Below are positions 1 through 7,027 of a stretch of 10,857 nt of DNA, piece after piece (position 1 is the first letter of the stretch; every line of letters starts with the position of its first letter). The notes beneath the pieces were generated by a model, which was given only the letters and a program-made list of their open reading frames with translations, made no database searches and was not told the origin of the DNA. The position numbers and the translations under genes are program-made. The DNA lies in contig JAGQQP010000085.1 of assembly GCA_020426085.1 (NCBI GenBank), positions 1 through 10,857 of the forward strand, in the 5' to 3' direction. This DNA comes from Planctomycetaceae bacterium (GTDB lineage Bacteria > Planctomycetota > Planctomycetia > Planctomycetales > Planctomycetaceae).

Positions 1-91
1 TGTGACCATGAAAAAACTGGCATTTCCCTTCATGGCGGAATAAGCGGTGACCCGCATTAAACTTGATCCGCCTCATGATTGTCATACCCAT
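1..91 (-). CDS. queD: 6-pyruvoyl-tetrahydropterin synthase / QueD family protein, 5' part only
   Basis: Only the first 30 codons are in the window; the gene continues past the left edge. The visible peptide begins MGMTIMRRIKF and then shows the family's N-terminal signature: an AGHR segment (His15, first zinc ligand), EGKC (Cys24, at the position of the catalytic cysteine) and HGH (His28 and His30, the other two zinc ligands). The family converts dihydroneopterin triphosphate to 6-pyruvoyl-tetrahydropterin or, as QueD, to 6-carboxy-tetrahydropterin for queuosine and other deazapurines. The two activities cannot be separated from 30 residues, so the symbol is provisional. ATG at 91 is the first start; a GAGG lies about 13 bases upstream, which is rather far, and ATG at 85 is a possible alternative. 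It follows the ceramidase-like gene by 54 bases on the same strand and may share its transcript. Confidence 0.85.
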   Translation of the reverse strand, partial: MGMTIMRRIKFNAGHRLFRHEGKCQFFHGH

Positions 92-145
92 GATATTGTT
101 TCGACCTCGTAATAAACGTGATTCGTAATACGTTGACTGATACTA

Positions 146-1549
146 TTAACTGTCCAGCAGAGATTTCATACCCTGTGTCATCACGGCATCAATACCGGGA
201 TCACAGAAGGCGACACTGACTTCGTATCCCCCTGCAGGATACTCTTCCGCGACCGGGATGTACCAGGGACCGCCATCTCCATAAGCGGCTGTTGCGATGA
301 ACTGATCGGGCTGAATGCTCTGAGCCCGCAACTGATACTCGATAAAACTCTCTGCGGGCAGATGCAGTGTTTTGATGTCGTTCATCTGCAGAGAACTGAG
401 CGTGATCGGAATTTTCTTCTCGACCCGTTGCAACCAGGCCAGCATGTAGGAGGGTCGGTTTCGATTCACAACGCTGTTGTCTTTGTTGGAAATCGTCTTC
501 GTCAGTTCTTCTACACTGAAAGTGCTGCGAACGGGAGGTAAAATGTCATGAGTTTTCCAGGTCAGCTGTCCGACCGGTTCCGGTTTGAGCCCTTTTTCAG
601 AAGCGACGATTCCTTCATAGATGCGTTTTGCCAGAATGCCCCGCATCGGTTTCGTGCCATCATTGTACTTACCGGCGGAAATGTTTCCGGAACAGCCGGT
701 GAAGTAAATGTGCGTGCAACCCGGTTCTTCCTGCTGACGCTGTTTGCGGGCGATGCCGGTGAAGTCACTGCTGACGCGTCCGTCGCCGTAATAGCTCATG
801 GGATGCGTCGCGTAGTAATGGCAGGAGACCAGCTTTTTATCTTTGTTGTAAAAGGCGATCGTTTTCAGGAACGGATCGATGGTTCCTTCGGTCATGCTCC
901 GCAGCTTTTCATCTCTGCAGCTGCTGCCTCGCATGCTGATGATTTTGCCTGCTTTGTCGCGGTTGATTCGACGGTTGGAGGCAACCTTGTCGACTTTTCC
1001 CTGGCTGTGTGCGACATGCGTCACAGGTTCTGCTTTAGGGAGTGCGGTGCTGACTGCTTTACGGGCTTTGTCGAGACATTCGTTGAAGAAGTCGAGTTCG
1101 ACGATGTGTGGCAGGTCGCCTTGATCGAGGATGATCTGTTCGGCGTTCAGGCAGGCGAAGGGGGCGTTATGCTGATGCACACACTGGACCGCCACCCGAT
1201 CGATGGTGGTGCCGGCGGCTTCCGCCAGAGCGGTTCGCCAGGCGATATGAGCGTCGTTGAGCAGACCGGTCCAGTCGACGGCACAGACCACAATCGGCTT
1301 TCCGGCACCGAGCAGGACGTAGCCGATCGCTTCCAGGGAATCGTCATACCCGACGACCGGTTTGATCCAGCCTCCGCAGAGGGAATGTCCTTTGGGAGGA
1401 GAGACGTCGAACCGGAAAGCTGCGATGTGCAGATTCGGATTGCGGGTCGTGTCCGCCTGATTCGCGAAGGCCCACTCATCAAGGGAAAACGCAGTGCCAG
1501 TCGCTGCCAGGGAGGCAGCGAGGAAGTCACGACGACTGAATTGGCTCAT
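146..1549 (-). CDS. Tat-exported neutral/alkaline ceramidase-like protein
   Basis: 467 residues. The N-terminus carries a twin-arginine signal (SRRDFL at residues 5-10, then a short Ala-rich hydrophobic stretch), so the protein is probably exported folded. The mature part resembles the N-terminal catalytic domain of neutral/alkaline non-lysosomal ceramidases, zinc amidases that split ceramide into sphingoid base and fatty acid. Matching blocks are QCVHQHNAP at 122-130 (where the family has a HTHSGP-type motif, a zinc His), ATHP at 247-250 (second zinc His), SSDFTG at 260-265, SGNIS at 287-291 (region of the nucleophilic Ser), PAE with Glu400, and a YIPVAEEY...GGYE block at 430-443 (region of the zinc Tyr). 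Characterised ceramidases are about 640-700 residues; this one ends after the GGYE block and seems to lack the C-terminal Ig-like domain. Substrate is therefore uncertain, and such proteins are commonly misnamed from the domain hit alone. It starts 25 bases after hisI, with AGGT just before the ATG. Confidence 0.75.
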   Translation of the reverse strand: MSQFSRRDFLAASLAATGTAFSLDEWAFANQADTTRNPNLHIAAFRFDVSPPKGHSLCGGWIKPVVGYDDSLEAIGYVLLGAGKPIVVCAVDWTGLLNDAHIAWRTALAEAAGTTIDRVAVQCVHQHNAPFACLNAEQIILDQGDLPHIVELDFFNECLDKARKAVSTALPKAEPVTHVAHSQGKVDKVASNRRINRDKAGKIISMRGSSCRDEKLRSMTEGTIDPFLKTIAFYNKDKKLVSCHYYATHPMSYYGDGRVSSDFTGIARKQRQQEEPGCTHIYFTGCSGNISAGKYNDGTKPMRGILAKRIYEGIVASEKGLKPEPVGQLTWKTHDILPPVRSTFSVEELTKTISNKDNSVVNRNRPSYMLAWLQRVEKKIPITLSSLQMNDIKTLHLPAESFIEYQLRAQSIQPDQFIATAAYGDGGPWYIPVAEEYPAGGYEVSVAFCDPGIDAVMTQGMKSLLDS

Positions 1550-1574
1550 AGGTCACCTGTGTCCGTGATACGGT

Positions 1575-2060
1575 TTACAGTTTTGTTGGATTGGGAGCGT
1601 CTCCATAAACTTCTTTGGGGTCGAATACTTTTTCTGTTTCGGTGAACTCAAGTGCCAGACCCTTTTCTTTCGTTTCTTCACCCACGGGCACGCGGCGGTA
1701 GAAACAGGAACGGTAGCCGACGTGACAGCTGGCTCCACCCCCCATGACGTCGACTCTTAACCAGATCGTATCCTGGTCGTCGTCAATCAGCAGCGCTTTG
1801 ACTTTCTGCACGAGGCCACTGGTGGCACCTTTGTGCCAGAGTACCTGGCGGCTGCGGCTCCAGTAAACGGCTTCACCCAGTTCGATGGTTTTCTTGAGTG
1901 CTTCTTCATTCATATAAGCATGCATGAGCAGTTCACCCGAGGTATAGTCGGTCGTCACAACAGGAATTAAACCGTCCTGATCAAATTTGGGGGCCAGTTC
2001 ATTTCCTTCTTCCACCTGCTCGACGGTTGTCCGTGCCGCGAATTGAATTCCATCTGACAT
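1575..2060 (-). CDS. hisI: phosphoribosyl-AMP cyclohydrolase
   Basis: 161 residues from the ATG at 2060. HisI opens the adenine ring of phosphoribosyl-AMP, the third step of histidine biosynthesis, in the cytoplasm. Family landmarks are LLMHAYMN at 44-51, YWSRSRQ at 66-72, WHKGATSG at 75-82, an acidic metal cluster DDDQD at 93-97, and [12 protein letters not shown] at 111-122 with zinc cysteines Cys112 and Cys119. It is a stand-alone HisI with no HisE (pyrophosphohydrolase) domain, although residues 125-161 form an extra tail of unknown role. A GTG at 2078 in the same frame would add six residues. I prefer ATG 2060 because the purine-rich GAGGAAAG ribosome binding site lies between the two. 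Other his genes are not adjacent. In the more usual DCDxD motif the second residue is a third zinc Cys; here it is Asp94. Confidence 0.95.
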   Translation of the reverse strand: MSDGIQFAARTTVEQVEEGNELAPKFDQDGLIPVVTTDYTSGELLMHAYMNEEALKKTIELGEAVYWSRSRQVLWHKGATSGLVQKVKALLIDDDQDTIWLRVDVMGGGASCHVGYRSCFYRRVPVGEETKEKGLALEFTETEKVFDPKEVYGDAPNPTKL

Positions 2061-2102
2061 GATTTTGTCTTTCCTCACTTCAATTTAATCTTTTGTCTGA
2101 CT

Positions 2103-2119
2103 GTGGAGAGATTCTCCAC
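2103..2119. repeat. perfect inverted repeat in the hisI leader
   Basis: GTGGAGA and TCTCCAC, 7 bases each, separated by GAT. It lies about 45-60 bases upstream of the hisI ATG. In the hisI mRNA it would make a tight stem-loop; as DNA it could be an operator. There is no U-run, so it is not an intrinsic terminator. Confidence 0.45.
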
Positions 2120-2127
2120 TTCTAACT

Positions 2128-2142
2128 ACCCGTAAAACGGGT
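2128..2142. repeat. second perfect inverted repeat upstream of hisI
   Basis: ACCCGT and ACGGGT, 6 bases each, around AAA. It sits 8 bases beyond the GTGGAGA dyad, so two neighbouring stem-loops or operator-like sites stand side by side 45-85 bases before the hisI start. Function unknown. Confidence 0.4.
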
Positions 2143-2563
2143 TCTTAACTGATAGCAGAGCAACAATTGAATTCACTTCTGAAGTCCCTGGCTGCTCTGG
2201 TCTGGATCACGGGATCTTCCCGGGACGGGATGTGTTTCCATCCTCCGGGGGGGTTGAATCTGTGTGGCTGGTTACATCATACGCAATGCTTGCGGTCAGA
2301 CACACGTTCTCGGGCGTTGTTCAAGCGGAAATTAGCAGATTTCCTGCTTTGAGGTACGGATTTCCTACCCTGAAATAGTAAACCTAATGATGGGTCAGGT
2401 CAGTAGCTTGATGCGGGATTTTGAGAGGTTTCACAGAATTATCGGCGGTTGAGCCAGCTTTACTATACATGCGCGATCTCGATAAAAATCAGACTGACCT
2501 GTTTACGGGTGGTATGCGAGGTTAGACAGCTGAAAAAAGGGAAAGTTCGCTGTGGTTCTAAAA

Positions 2564-3553
2564 TCAGTTTGGGCGCGATTTCTTACTGTAAATTTGTGAC
2601 ATTTCCGAGATCCGGGTTTTGACCAGTTTTCGCAGTGAGGGGGGAGAGATCACTTCTGCCTGGTTCCCGAAACTGAGGAGCCAGTCGGTCATCTGATCCG
2701 GGTTACTGACGCGTGCCCGGAATTCGATCGTGCCCCCTTTGAGTTTTCGGATTTCCTGTGACGGGTCCCAGCTGATATGTGAGACAGCCTGAGCAGCATC
2801 GCTATGAAACCGAATTTTCACAGAAACGGTTCTGGATGACTGCCGCACGGGATCCCAGGTATTGCCGACATAGCGATCGAGTTTAAAGCGGGATGGTTTT
2901 TTGAACCGTTCGTCGAGCAATTCTGATTTGATGATTTTCAGAATCGGAAAGACTTTGATACCCCGATCGACGGACGAGCGTCCCACAACAAACCACTCCC
3001 GATTCGAATACAGCATGTGATACGGGCTCAACATGGTGGAAACCGTCTTTTGTTCTTTCGGGCAGTCGTAGTGAATTCGCACGTTTTGTTTTGCTGTGAC
3101 CGCTTTCAGAATGGTTTTATAATGCAATTCGTTGCGTATTGAGGGATTGCAGGGCGTCAGCCAGATGGAGACGGACTGGGCCGCTTCAATCACCTGATCG
3201 CGTAATGTGTCTGGCAAACTGCTCAGAATTTTTGCGGAAGCGGAGCGGGCGATGCCATCCAGGGGTAAACCGACGATGGTCTTATCGAGGTCCTGACTGA
3301 GCACAAACAGCGCAAGAACTTCTTCAAAGGTGAGGTCTTTGAATGGGACGATGGTTCTCCAGGGAAGCAGATATCCCTGTTTATCATCATCGTACAGAAC
3401 GTAGATTCCGGCTTCCTGAAGGGTTTTCAGGTCACGGAAAACGGTCCTGCGACTGACTTCACATTCGCTGGCAAGTTGTGCAGAGTTGTAAACACGTCCC
3501 GACTGTAACAGGGCAATCAGTCTGAGAAGACGATGAATTCGTCCAGCCACCAT
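2564..3553 (-). CDS. WYL-domain helix-turn-helix transcriptional regulator
   Basis: 329 residues. Residues 5-60 are a DeoR/YafY-type winged helix-turn-helix: RIHRLLRLIALLQSGR, then QLASECEVSRRTVFRDLKTL (26-45) as the recognition unit, and a wing ending GYLL at 60-63. Residues about 75-130 are a helical linker. Residues 145-215 match the SH3-like WYL fold, with PYHMLYSNREWFVVGRSS at 177-194. The eponymous W-Y-L is W-F-V here (187-189). Residues 240-315 fit the WCX C-terminal extension. WYL proteins bind DNA as dimers and several sense nucleic-acid or small ligands; this one's ligand and targets cannot be told from sequence. It stands alone, with 503 bases before hisI and 441 bases of spacer upstream, so it may act elsewhere or on itself. 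The start is natural for the fold, but no strong ribosome binding site precedes it. Confidence 0.88.
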   Translation of the reverse strand: MVAGRIHRLLRLIALLQSGRVYNSAQLASECEVSRRTVFRDLKTLQEAGIYVLYDDDKQGYLLPWRTIVPFKDLTFEEVLALFVLSQDLDKTIVGLPLDGIARSASAKILSSLPDTLRDQVIEAAQSVSIWLTPCNPSIRNELHYKTILKAVTAKQNVRIHYDCPKEQKTVSTMLSPYHMLYSNREWFVVGRSSVDRGIKVFPILKIIKSELLDERFKKPSRFKLDRYVGNTWDPVRQSSRTVSVKIRFHSDAAQAVSHISWDPSQEIRKLKGGTIEFRARVSNPDQMTDWLLSFGNQAEVISPPSLRKLVKTRISEMSQIYSKKSRPN

Positions 3554-3994
3554 TGAATATCTTTTGTATGCTTTCCACAGGCCTGGTCAGTGGCGGGTGT
3601 TCAATCCCGAAAACTCAGCATGAACGGTCTGCAGCGCGCACAACGATATTGGAGGTTTCGTCAGCGAATCGACAGTTCAAAATCCGGAAACAACAATCGA
3701 TGGAGATGGACATCGATACGGGTTGGTTTGAATGAGACAAGCGTCGGCAATGAATCAAACGAAAGTTATGTTTAAAACTAGCACGTGTTTACGGAAATGC
3801 ATACCGAAATTTGTAAACGTCTTTTCAAATTGTCGAATGCCCAATTTGTCAGACTGTGAAAGCAGTACGATCAGGGTAATGCGAACATTTGGTATTCTGT
3901 AACGCATCGCATTTGGCCGTAACATCTCTCAATCTATCATACTCGGTCCAGATGGACCTTGAGACGCTACCATACAACGAGACAGCTTAGTTGT
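3554..3994. other. 441-base spacer upstream of the WYL regulator
   Basis: No supported gene. Two overlapping plus-strand frames of about 60 codons (3553-3735 and 3590-3775) have no ribosome binding site or recognisable protein and are taken as chance. The part from about 3720 to 3940 is visibly richer in A and T than the flanking genes. It includes an imperfect dyad, GTTTAC (3787-3792) with GTAAAC (3813-3818), flanking a GGAAAT...GAAATTT core, which could be a regulator site. The regulator's promoter must lie in this stretch, but I cannot place its boxes with confidence. Near 3942-3963 is a hairpin at the 3' side of the TolC-like gene. Confidence 0.45.
3942..3963 (-). terminator. hairpin downstream of the TolC-like gene
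   Basis: GGTCCA and TGGACC (3945-3958) pair perfectly across a GA spacer, and CTC/GAG outside extend the stem past a two-base bulge. It begins about 30 bases after the TGA of the outer membrane gene. There is no U-tract, so it may be an mRNA 3' end or a Rho-type pause rather than a true intrinsic terminator. Confidence 0.35.
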
Positions 3995-6298
3995 TCACTC
4001 TACAAAACTGGTAGCAGGCAGTAGTTCGACATCGATATTTTTCTCAGGATCGGTAATCGGCAGTTCTCCCTGTTCTGCAGAGATCAGTCTGTTCCTGGGC
4101 TGAGGCTCGGGAGGTCCCGATTCCAGCGCGACCTTCACCGCTTGCTCAATCTCGGACGGAGCAAACGGATTTCGGCTTTGATAACCCTCTTCAAGTTGCA
4201 GACGTGCTTCCGGCTGGCCTGACGTTGCAGGTGCAGGCGGTGCATATTCTGGAGTGGTTTCCGGTTCCGGTACAGGCATGATATCAGGTGTCATCCCATC
4301 CTGTGAGGAAGAGTACGACTGAGCCCCGGCTGCAGGCATCACACCCACTTCGCCGATATAGCCGTCCGAAACAAAAGGTTCCGGTTTGCTTCGCAGTTTA
4401 TGAGCATCGATACCGTGCGTTCTGGCCCAGGCACGTCGGACAGCCTGCTGATAGGCAACCGGTGACCATTCCCCTTCCATGAGATGCACGTTGTTGTGTT
4501 GCAGCAGGGTGCCTTTCCATTTGTGGAGGTTCTTGATCGCGACATTGTAGGCAACCAGTGAGCGATAGTATTCGGTCTCAGCAGCAGCCAGTGAGGACTG
4601 TGCACGTAACAGCGTATCGAGGGTTGTCGTTCCTGCCTGAACTTCGGCATCAAACAGTTCCACACGTCTGCGGGCGGCACGCCAGCGGTTGAAGTTGGAT
4701 TGTGCCGTCGCATAGTTTTTGGTCAGATCCTGAAATGTAATGGCCAGTTCCTGGCTGACATCCATTTCCTGTGCTTTGAGAACGGCTCGTGCTTTAGACA
4801 GACGGAATTCGAGGTTTTCCACCTGGGCATGTGCCGAGCGGAAACCGAGAGGCATACTGAATTCCCAGCCAACGGTCCAGCTGTCCTGGTCATTATCCAG
4901 CAGGGTTCCATAGGCACTATGCAGACCCTGAGATGTGATGCCATCGGTATTTTTCTGGCTTAACAGACGATCGCCGAATCCATTCACCTGATAACTGGAA
5001 ACCAGGTCCAGTCGTGGTTTTGTCAGGCTGGTGGCAGCCATTCTCTGAAATTCCAGACTTTTAATGTTCCATTTTTGTTTACGCAATTCGACGCGATGCA
5101 CCAGCGCTTCGGTCAGACACATACTCCAGTCGGGAGTAAATTCTGCTGCGATCGGGTCATCAATCGGACGAATGATTTTTCCATCATTAACGGGCAGACC
5201 AACCAGTCGCCGAAAGCGACTTTCTGCGGTATAAATATCGCTGCGTGTTGACTGAACCAGTGACTGTGTTTCAAACAGACGGTCTTTGGCCTGTGCTTCG
5301 TCAGCCGGCTTGAAGTTTCTGGTACCGCCGGCCTCCAGCTTCGCATGGGCTTCCCGCCAGCTGCGAAGTGCCGAGTTACGGGCCACTACCTGAGTGTCGT
5401 ACAGACGGTAGGCCAGATAGAGCTGCCAGTAGCTTTCTTCAATATCGGAGATCAGGTTACGTACATTCCGTTCGAAGTCGGCGAGCACCAGATCGTTGTT
5501 GATACGGGCGATCACGACCCCCTGGCTGACCCCGGTAATCCCGGTGAATCCGGAACCGATCGGGCCGGCGATCCGGGTGTAGTCGACACCGGCACCTGCC
5601 AGGAATGGCTGGCGATAAGAGAGTCCCACGTTCCCGGCGTAATTAGACGGGAACAGCTGACTGGTGGCATTACTGCCTGTGTAGTTCCAGTTATGTGACA
5701 GAGCAAACTGTCCACCGTTCGCAAATGTTTTGGAGAGGCCGGACTGAAATTGTCCTGTTTCCTGCGCGAGTGTCCCGCCGGGGATACCACCAAAGAACGG
5801 GCTGTTTTGCACCTGTTCGGAGCGGCCCCAGAGCATGTTGGCAGTAAAAGTTGTATCAAATGCAGACAACGCGGCTTCCACACCACGCGATCCACCCAGC
5901 AGGACGTTCGTTTCCTGAATGGAAGGGTCGAAAATCGAAGGTGTACCATCCGGGTTATTTAACAACGCATTGCCGTTGGTTCCCAGAGTACCGGAGACAC
6001 GAATGACTTCGCTGTTTGCCAGACCCAGATGAATCGCATCCATCAGGGGTAAGTCCCAGATTTCATCCTGCGAACGATCGGTCAGAGTTCGTGGTTTACC
6101 AGAGAAAGTAATTTCCTCAGGTGTCTCTTCATAGACCGCCGGGTATTCAATTTTTGTCGCAACATCTTCATAATACTGGAGTTCTTTGTCTCCGAGATAA
6201 TGAAGATCGGTATCGGTACCCAGGCCGTGACAGCCGACAAGCTGGCTGGTAATCAGGCATCCACAGAAAAACTGGTGTAACTTCTGGCGAAGGTTCAT
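3995..6298 (-). CDS. TolC-family outer membrane lipoprotein with long C-terminal extension
   Basis: 767 residues from ATG 6298. I chose this start over an upstream ATG at 6358 because AAGGA lies seven bases before it and because it begins directly with a lipoprotein signal: MNLRQKLHQF, a hydrophobic stretch and the lipobox LVGC (20-23), with Cys23 as the lipidated residue. Residues about 80-600 are two outer-membrane-efflux repeats: DLPLMDAIHLGLANSEVI (82-99) opens the fold, with beta-strand segments near 185-235 and 425-485. Long amphipathic helices lie near 265-365 (LISDIEESYWQLYLAYRL) and 490-590 (ending SLVAYNVAIKNL at 580-591). TolC proteins are trimeric outer-membrane channels for efflux or type I secretion. 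Usual length is 420-500; here residues 600-767 add a Pro/Glu-rich tail (PVPEPETTPEYAPPAPA) that is not part of the channel fold. No inner-membrane pump or adaptor gene is next to it, so its partner is unknown. Confidence 0.9.
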   Translation of the reverse strand: MNLRQKLHQFFCGCLITSQLVGCHGLGTDTDLHYLGDKELQYYEDVATKIEYPAVYEETPEEITFSGKPRTLTDRSQDEIWDLPLMDAIHLGLANSEVIRVSGTLGTNGNALLNNPDGTPSIFDPSIQETNVLLGGSRGVEAALSAFDTTFTANMLWGRSEQVQNSPFFGGIPGGTLAQETGQFQSGLSKTFANGGQFALSHNWNYTGSNATSQLFPSNYAGNVGLSYRQPFLAGAGVDYTRIAGPIGSGFTGITGVSQGVVIARINNDLVLADFERNVRNLISDIEESYWQLYLAYRLYDTQVVARNSALRSWREAHAKLEAGGTRNFKPADEAQAKDRLFETQSLVQSTRSDIYTAESRFRRLVGLPVNDGKIIRPIDDPIAAEFTPDWSMCLTEALVHRVELRKQKWNIKSLEFQRMAATSLTKPRLDLVSSYQVNGFGDRLLSQKNTDGITSQGLHSAYGTLLDNDQDSWTVGWEFSMPLGFRSAHAQVENLEFRLSKARAVLKAQEMDVSQELAITFQDLTKNYATAQSNFNRWRAARRRVELFDAEVQAGTTTLDTLLRAQSSLAAAETEYYRSLVAYNVAIKNLHKWKGTLLQHNNVHLMEGEWSPVAYQQAVRRAWARTHGIDAHKLRSKPEPFVSDGYIGEVGVMPAAGAQSYSSSQDGMTPDIMPVPEPETTPEYAPPAPATSGQPEARLQLEEGYQSRNPFAPSEIEQAVKVALESGPPEPQPRNRLISAEQGELPITDPEKNIDVELLPATSFVE

Positions 6299-6324
6299 GT
6301 ATTTATCCTTCAAGACATGAACGA

Positions 6325-6374
6325 CGATTATGAGCACAAAGTGTTTGTCCATAATCACTTAAAGTTCATAATCG
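6325..6374 (-). promoter_or_regulatory. GATTATG repeat cluster in the leader of the TolC-like gene
   Basis: Three copies of GATTATG: one on the plus strand (6326-6332) and two on the minus strand (6350-6356 and 6367-6373). The two outer copies form a perfect 9-base inverted repeat, CGATTATGA (6325-6333) with TCATAATCG (6366-6374). The cluster lies about 27-76 bases upstream of the start at 6298. It could be an operator bound by a dimeric regulator or a stem-loop in the mRNA leader. I see the repeats directly; function is inference. Confidence 0.4.
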
Positions 6375-6491
6375 ATAGTACTTTCAGGGAGAAATCACCA
6401 ATCGGGTAAGGCAGCCTTGATGCATAGACGGTTGCAGGAGCGCAGGGCAGGCAGCCTGTTCGGCAAAATCACTACATTCGGTATCGGCGCT

Positions 6492-6809
6492 TTAATCGTT
6501 ACAACTTGACTTTTTTGACGATTGGTCAAAATTCTGTTGAATTTGAGTCCGAGGTCCGAATTCCGTGTAGGGTTTTCCACTTAGTTTCTTGATCAGAATG
6601 AGTTCGCCTGCGTCATTCTGCTCGATGGCGTGCCCCAGAAACTGTAAGGCATATCCTGCGAAAAAGGCGATTCCCGCATAAATCCAGTCTCCTGCGATAC
6701 CGAAACCGATCAATCCTCCAAATGTGAGAGGGACGCCGATCAGGTGCAGGATCTGATTGGCTCTGTTCTGGTGTCGGAGCAGGTAATTGCTGAAGAAACG
6801 CTGGATCAT
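6492..6809 (-). CDS. small membrane protein of the Mpo1/DUF962 family
   Basis: 105 residues from ATG 6809, which has AGGGA five bases before it. An ATG at 6848 would add 13 residues without a better site. Family marks are FFSNYLLRHQNRANQILHLI with His13, Asn18 and His22, then GVP, two hydrophobic segments (about 24-39 and 41-58), and LQFLGHAIEQN (55-65) with His60 and Glu63. The family is typified by yeast Mpo1, an Fe(II)-dependent dioxygenase that removes one carbon from 2-hydroxy fatty acids. Bacterial members are mostly uncharacterised, so the enzymatic role here is an inference from conserved histidines. The gene is separated from the TolC-like gene by about 190 bases, with the same direction, and is divergent from isocitrate dehydrogenase. 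Confidence 0.72.
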   Translation of the reverse strand: MIQRFFSNYLLRHQNRANQILHLIGVPLTFGGLIGFGIAGDWIYAGIAFFAGYALQFLGHAIEQNDAGELILIKKLSGKPYTEFGPRTQIQQNFDQSSKKSSCND

Positions 6810-7027
6810 GAGAATCCCTGATTGGTGTGAAAAGTAAGCGTCAGCCATCGCGTATAGTTGAAAAGCGATTTCCGTTTTGATACGGTCACTGCTTGTCTGT
6901 GAGCTAAGTATTCAGTATCAACCAGTATGGCCTTTGGTTTCAAGAGTCAGCAGGCTCGTAGCGTGGAATTCACAGCACTCGAGAACCTGGTCGCATTCCC
7001 TTTTTGTCAGAAGTATTAGAGGAAACG
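6810..7027. promoter_or_regulatory. divergent intergenic region
   Basis: 218 bases between two genes read away from each other (the Mpo1-like protein to the left, isocitrate dehydrogenase to the right), so it must hold two outward promoters. A weak plus-strand pair TTGAAA, 17 bases, TACGGT lies near 6860-6890 and a TATACG-like box lies on the minus strand near 6854. Neither is good enough to rely on. The only firm elements are the ribosome binding sites, AGAGGA just before 7028 and AGGGA before 6809 on the minus strand. Confidence 0.4.

Larger units (their letters stand above)
2061..2563. other. 503-base spacer between the WYL regulator and hisI
   Basis: I find no convincing gene here. A 61-codon plus-strand reading frame starting with TTG at 2167 lacks a ribosome binding site and family resemblance. 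The stretch holds the hisI leader (RBS at about 2071-2078) and, close to it, two small perfect inverted repeats listed separately. It also holds a GC-rich patch around 2205-2255 with short dyads (CGGGA/TCCCG at 2210-2222; GGATG/CATCC at 2228-2243) and a run of seven G (2247-2253). There is also a 9-base inverted pair CAGGTCAGT (2396-2404) / ACTGACCTG (2493-2501), too far apart to be clearly meaningful. No poly-T hairpin marks the end of the regulator gene. No promoter boxes are clear enough to call. Confidence 0.5.

Noticed and set aside
548..1645. 365-codon plus-strand open frame opposite the ceramidase-like gene
   Set aside because: It overlaps a Tat-signal protein with recognisable motifs and has no ribosome binding site or domain of its own; antisense shadow.
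2167..2352. 61-codon plus-strand frame in the spacer upstream of hisI
   Set aside because: It starts with TTG, has no ribosome binding site and resembles no known protein; Cys/Trp content looks random.
2396..2501. 9-base inverted pair CAGGTCAGT / ACTGACCTG
   Set aside because: The arms are 88 bases apart, and one such match is expected fairly often by chance in a spacer of this size.
6410..6457. direct repeat GGCAGCCT, two copies 40 bases apart
   Set aside because: Only two 8-base copies without flanking similarity; no sign of an insertion or attachment site.
6395..6580. 61-codon minus-strand frame between the Mpo1-like gene and the TolC-like gene
   Set aside because: It overlaps the 3' end of the Mpo1-like gene in another frame, lacks a ribosome binding site and has no recognisable protein features.
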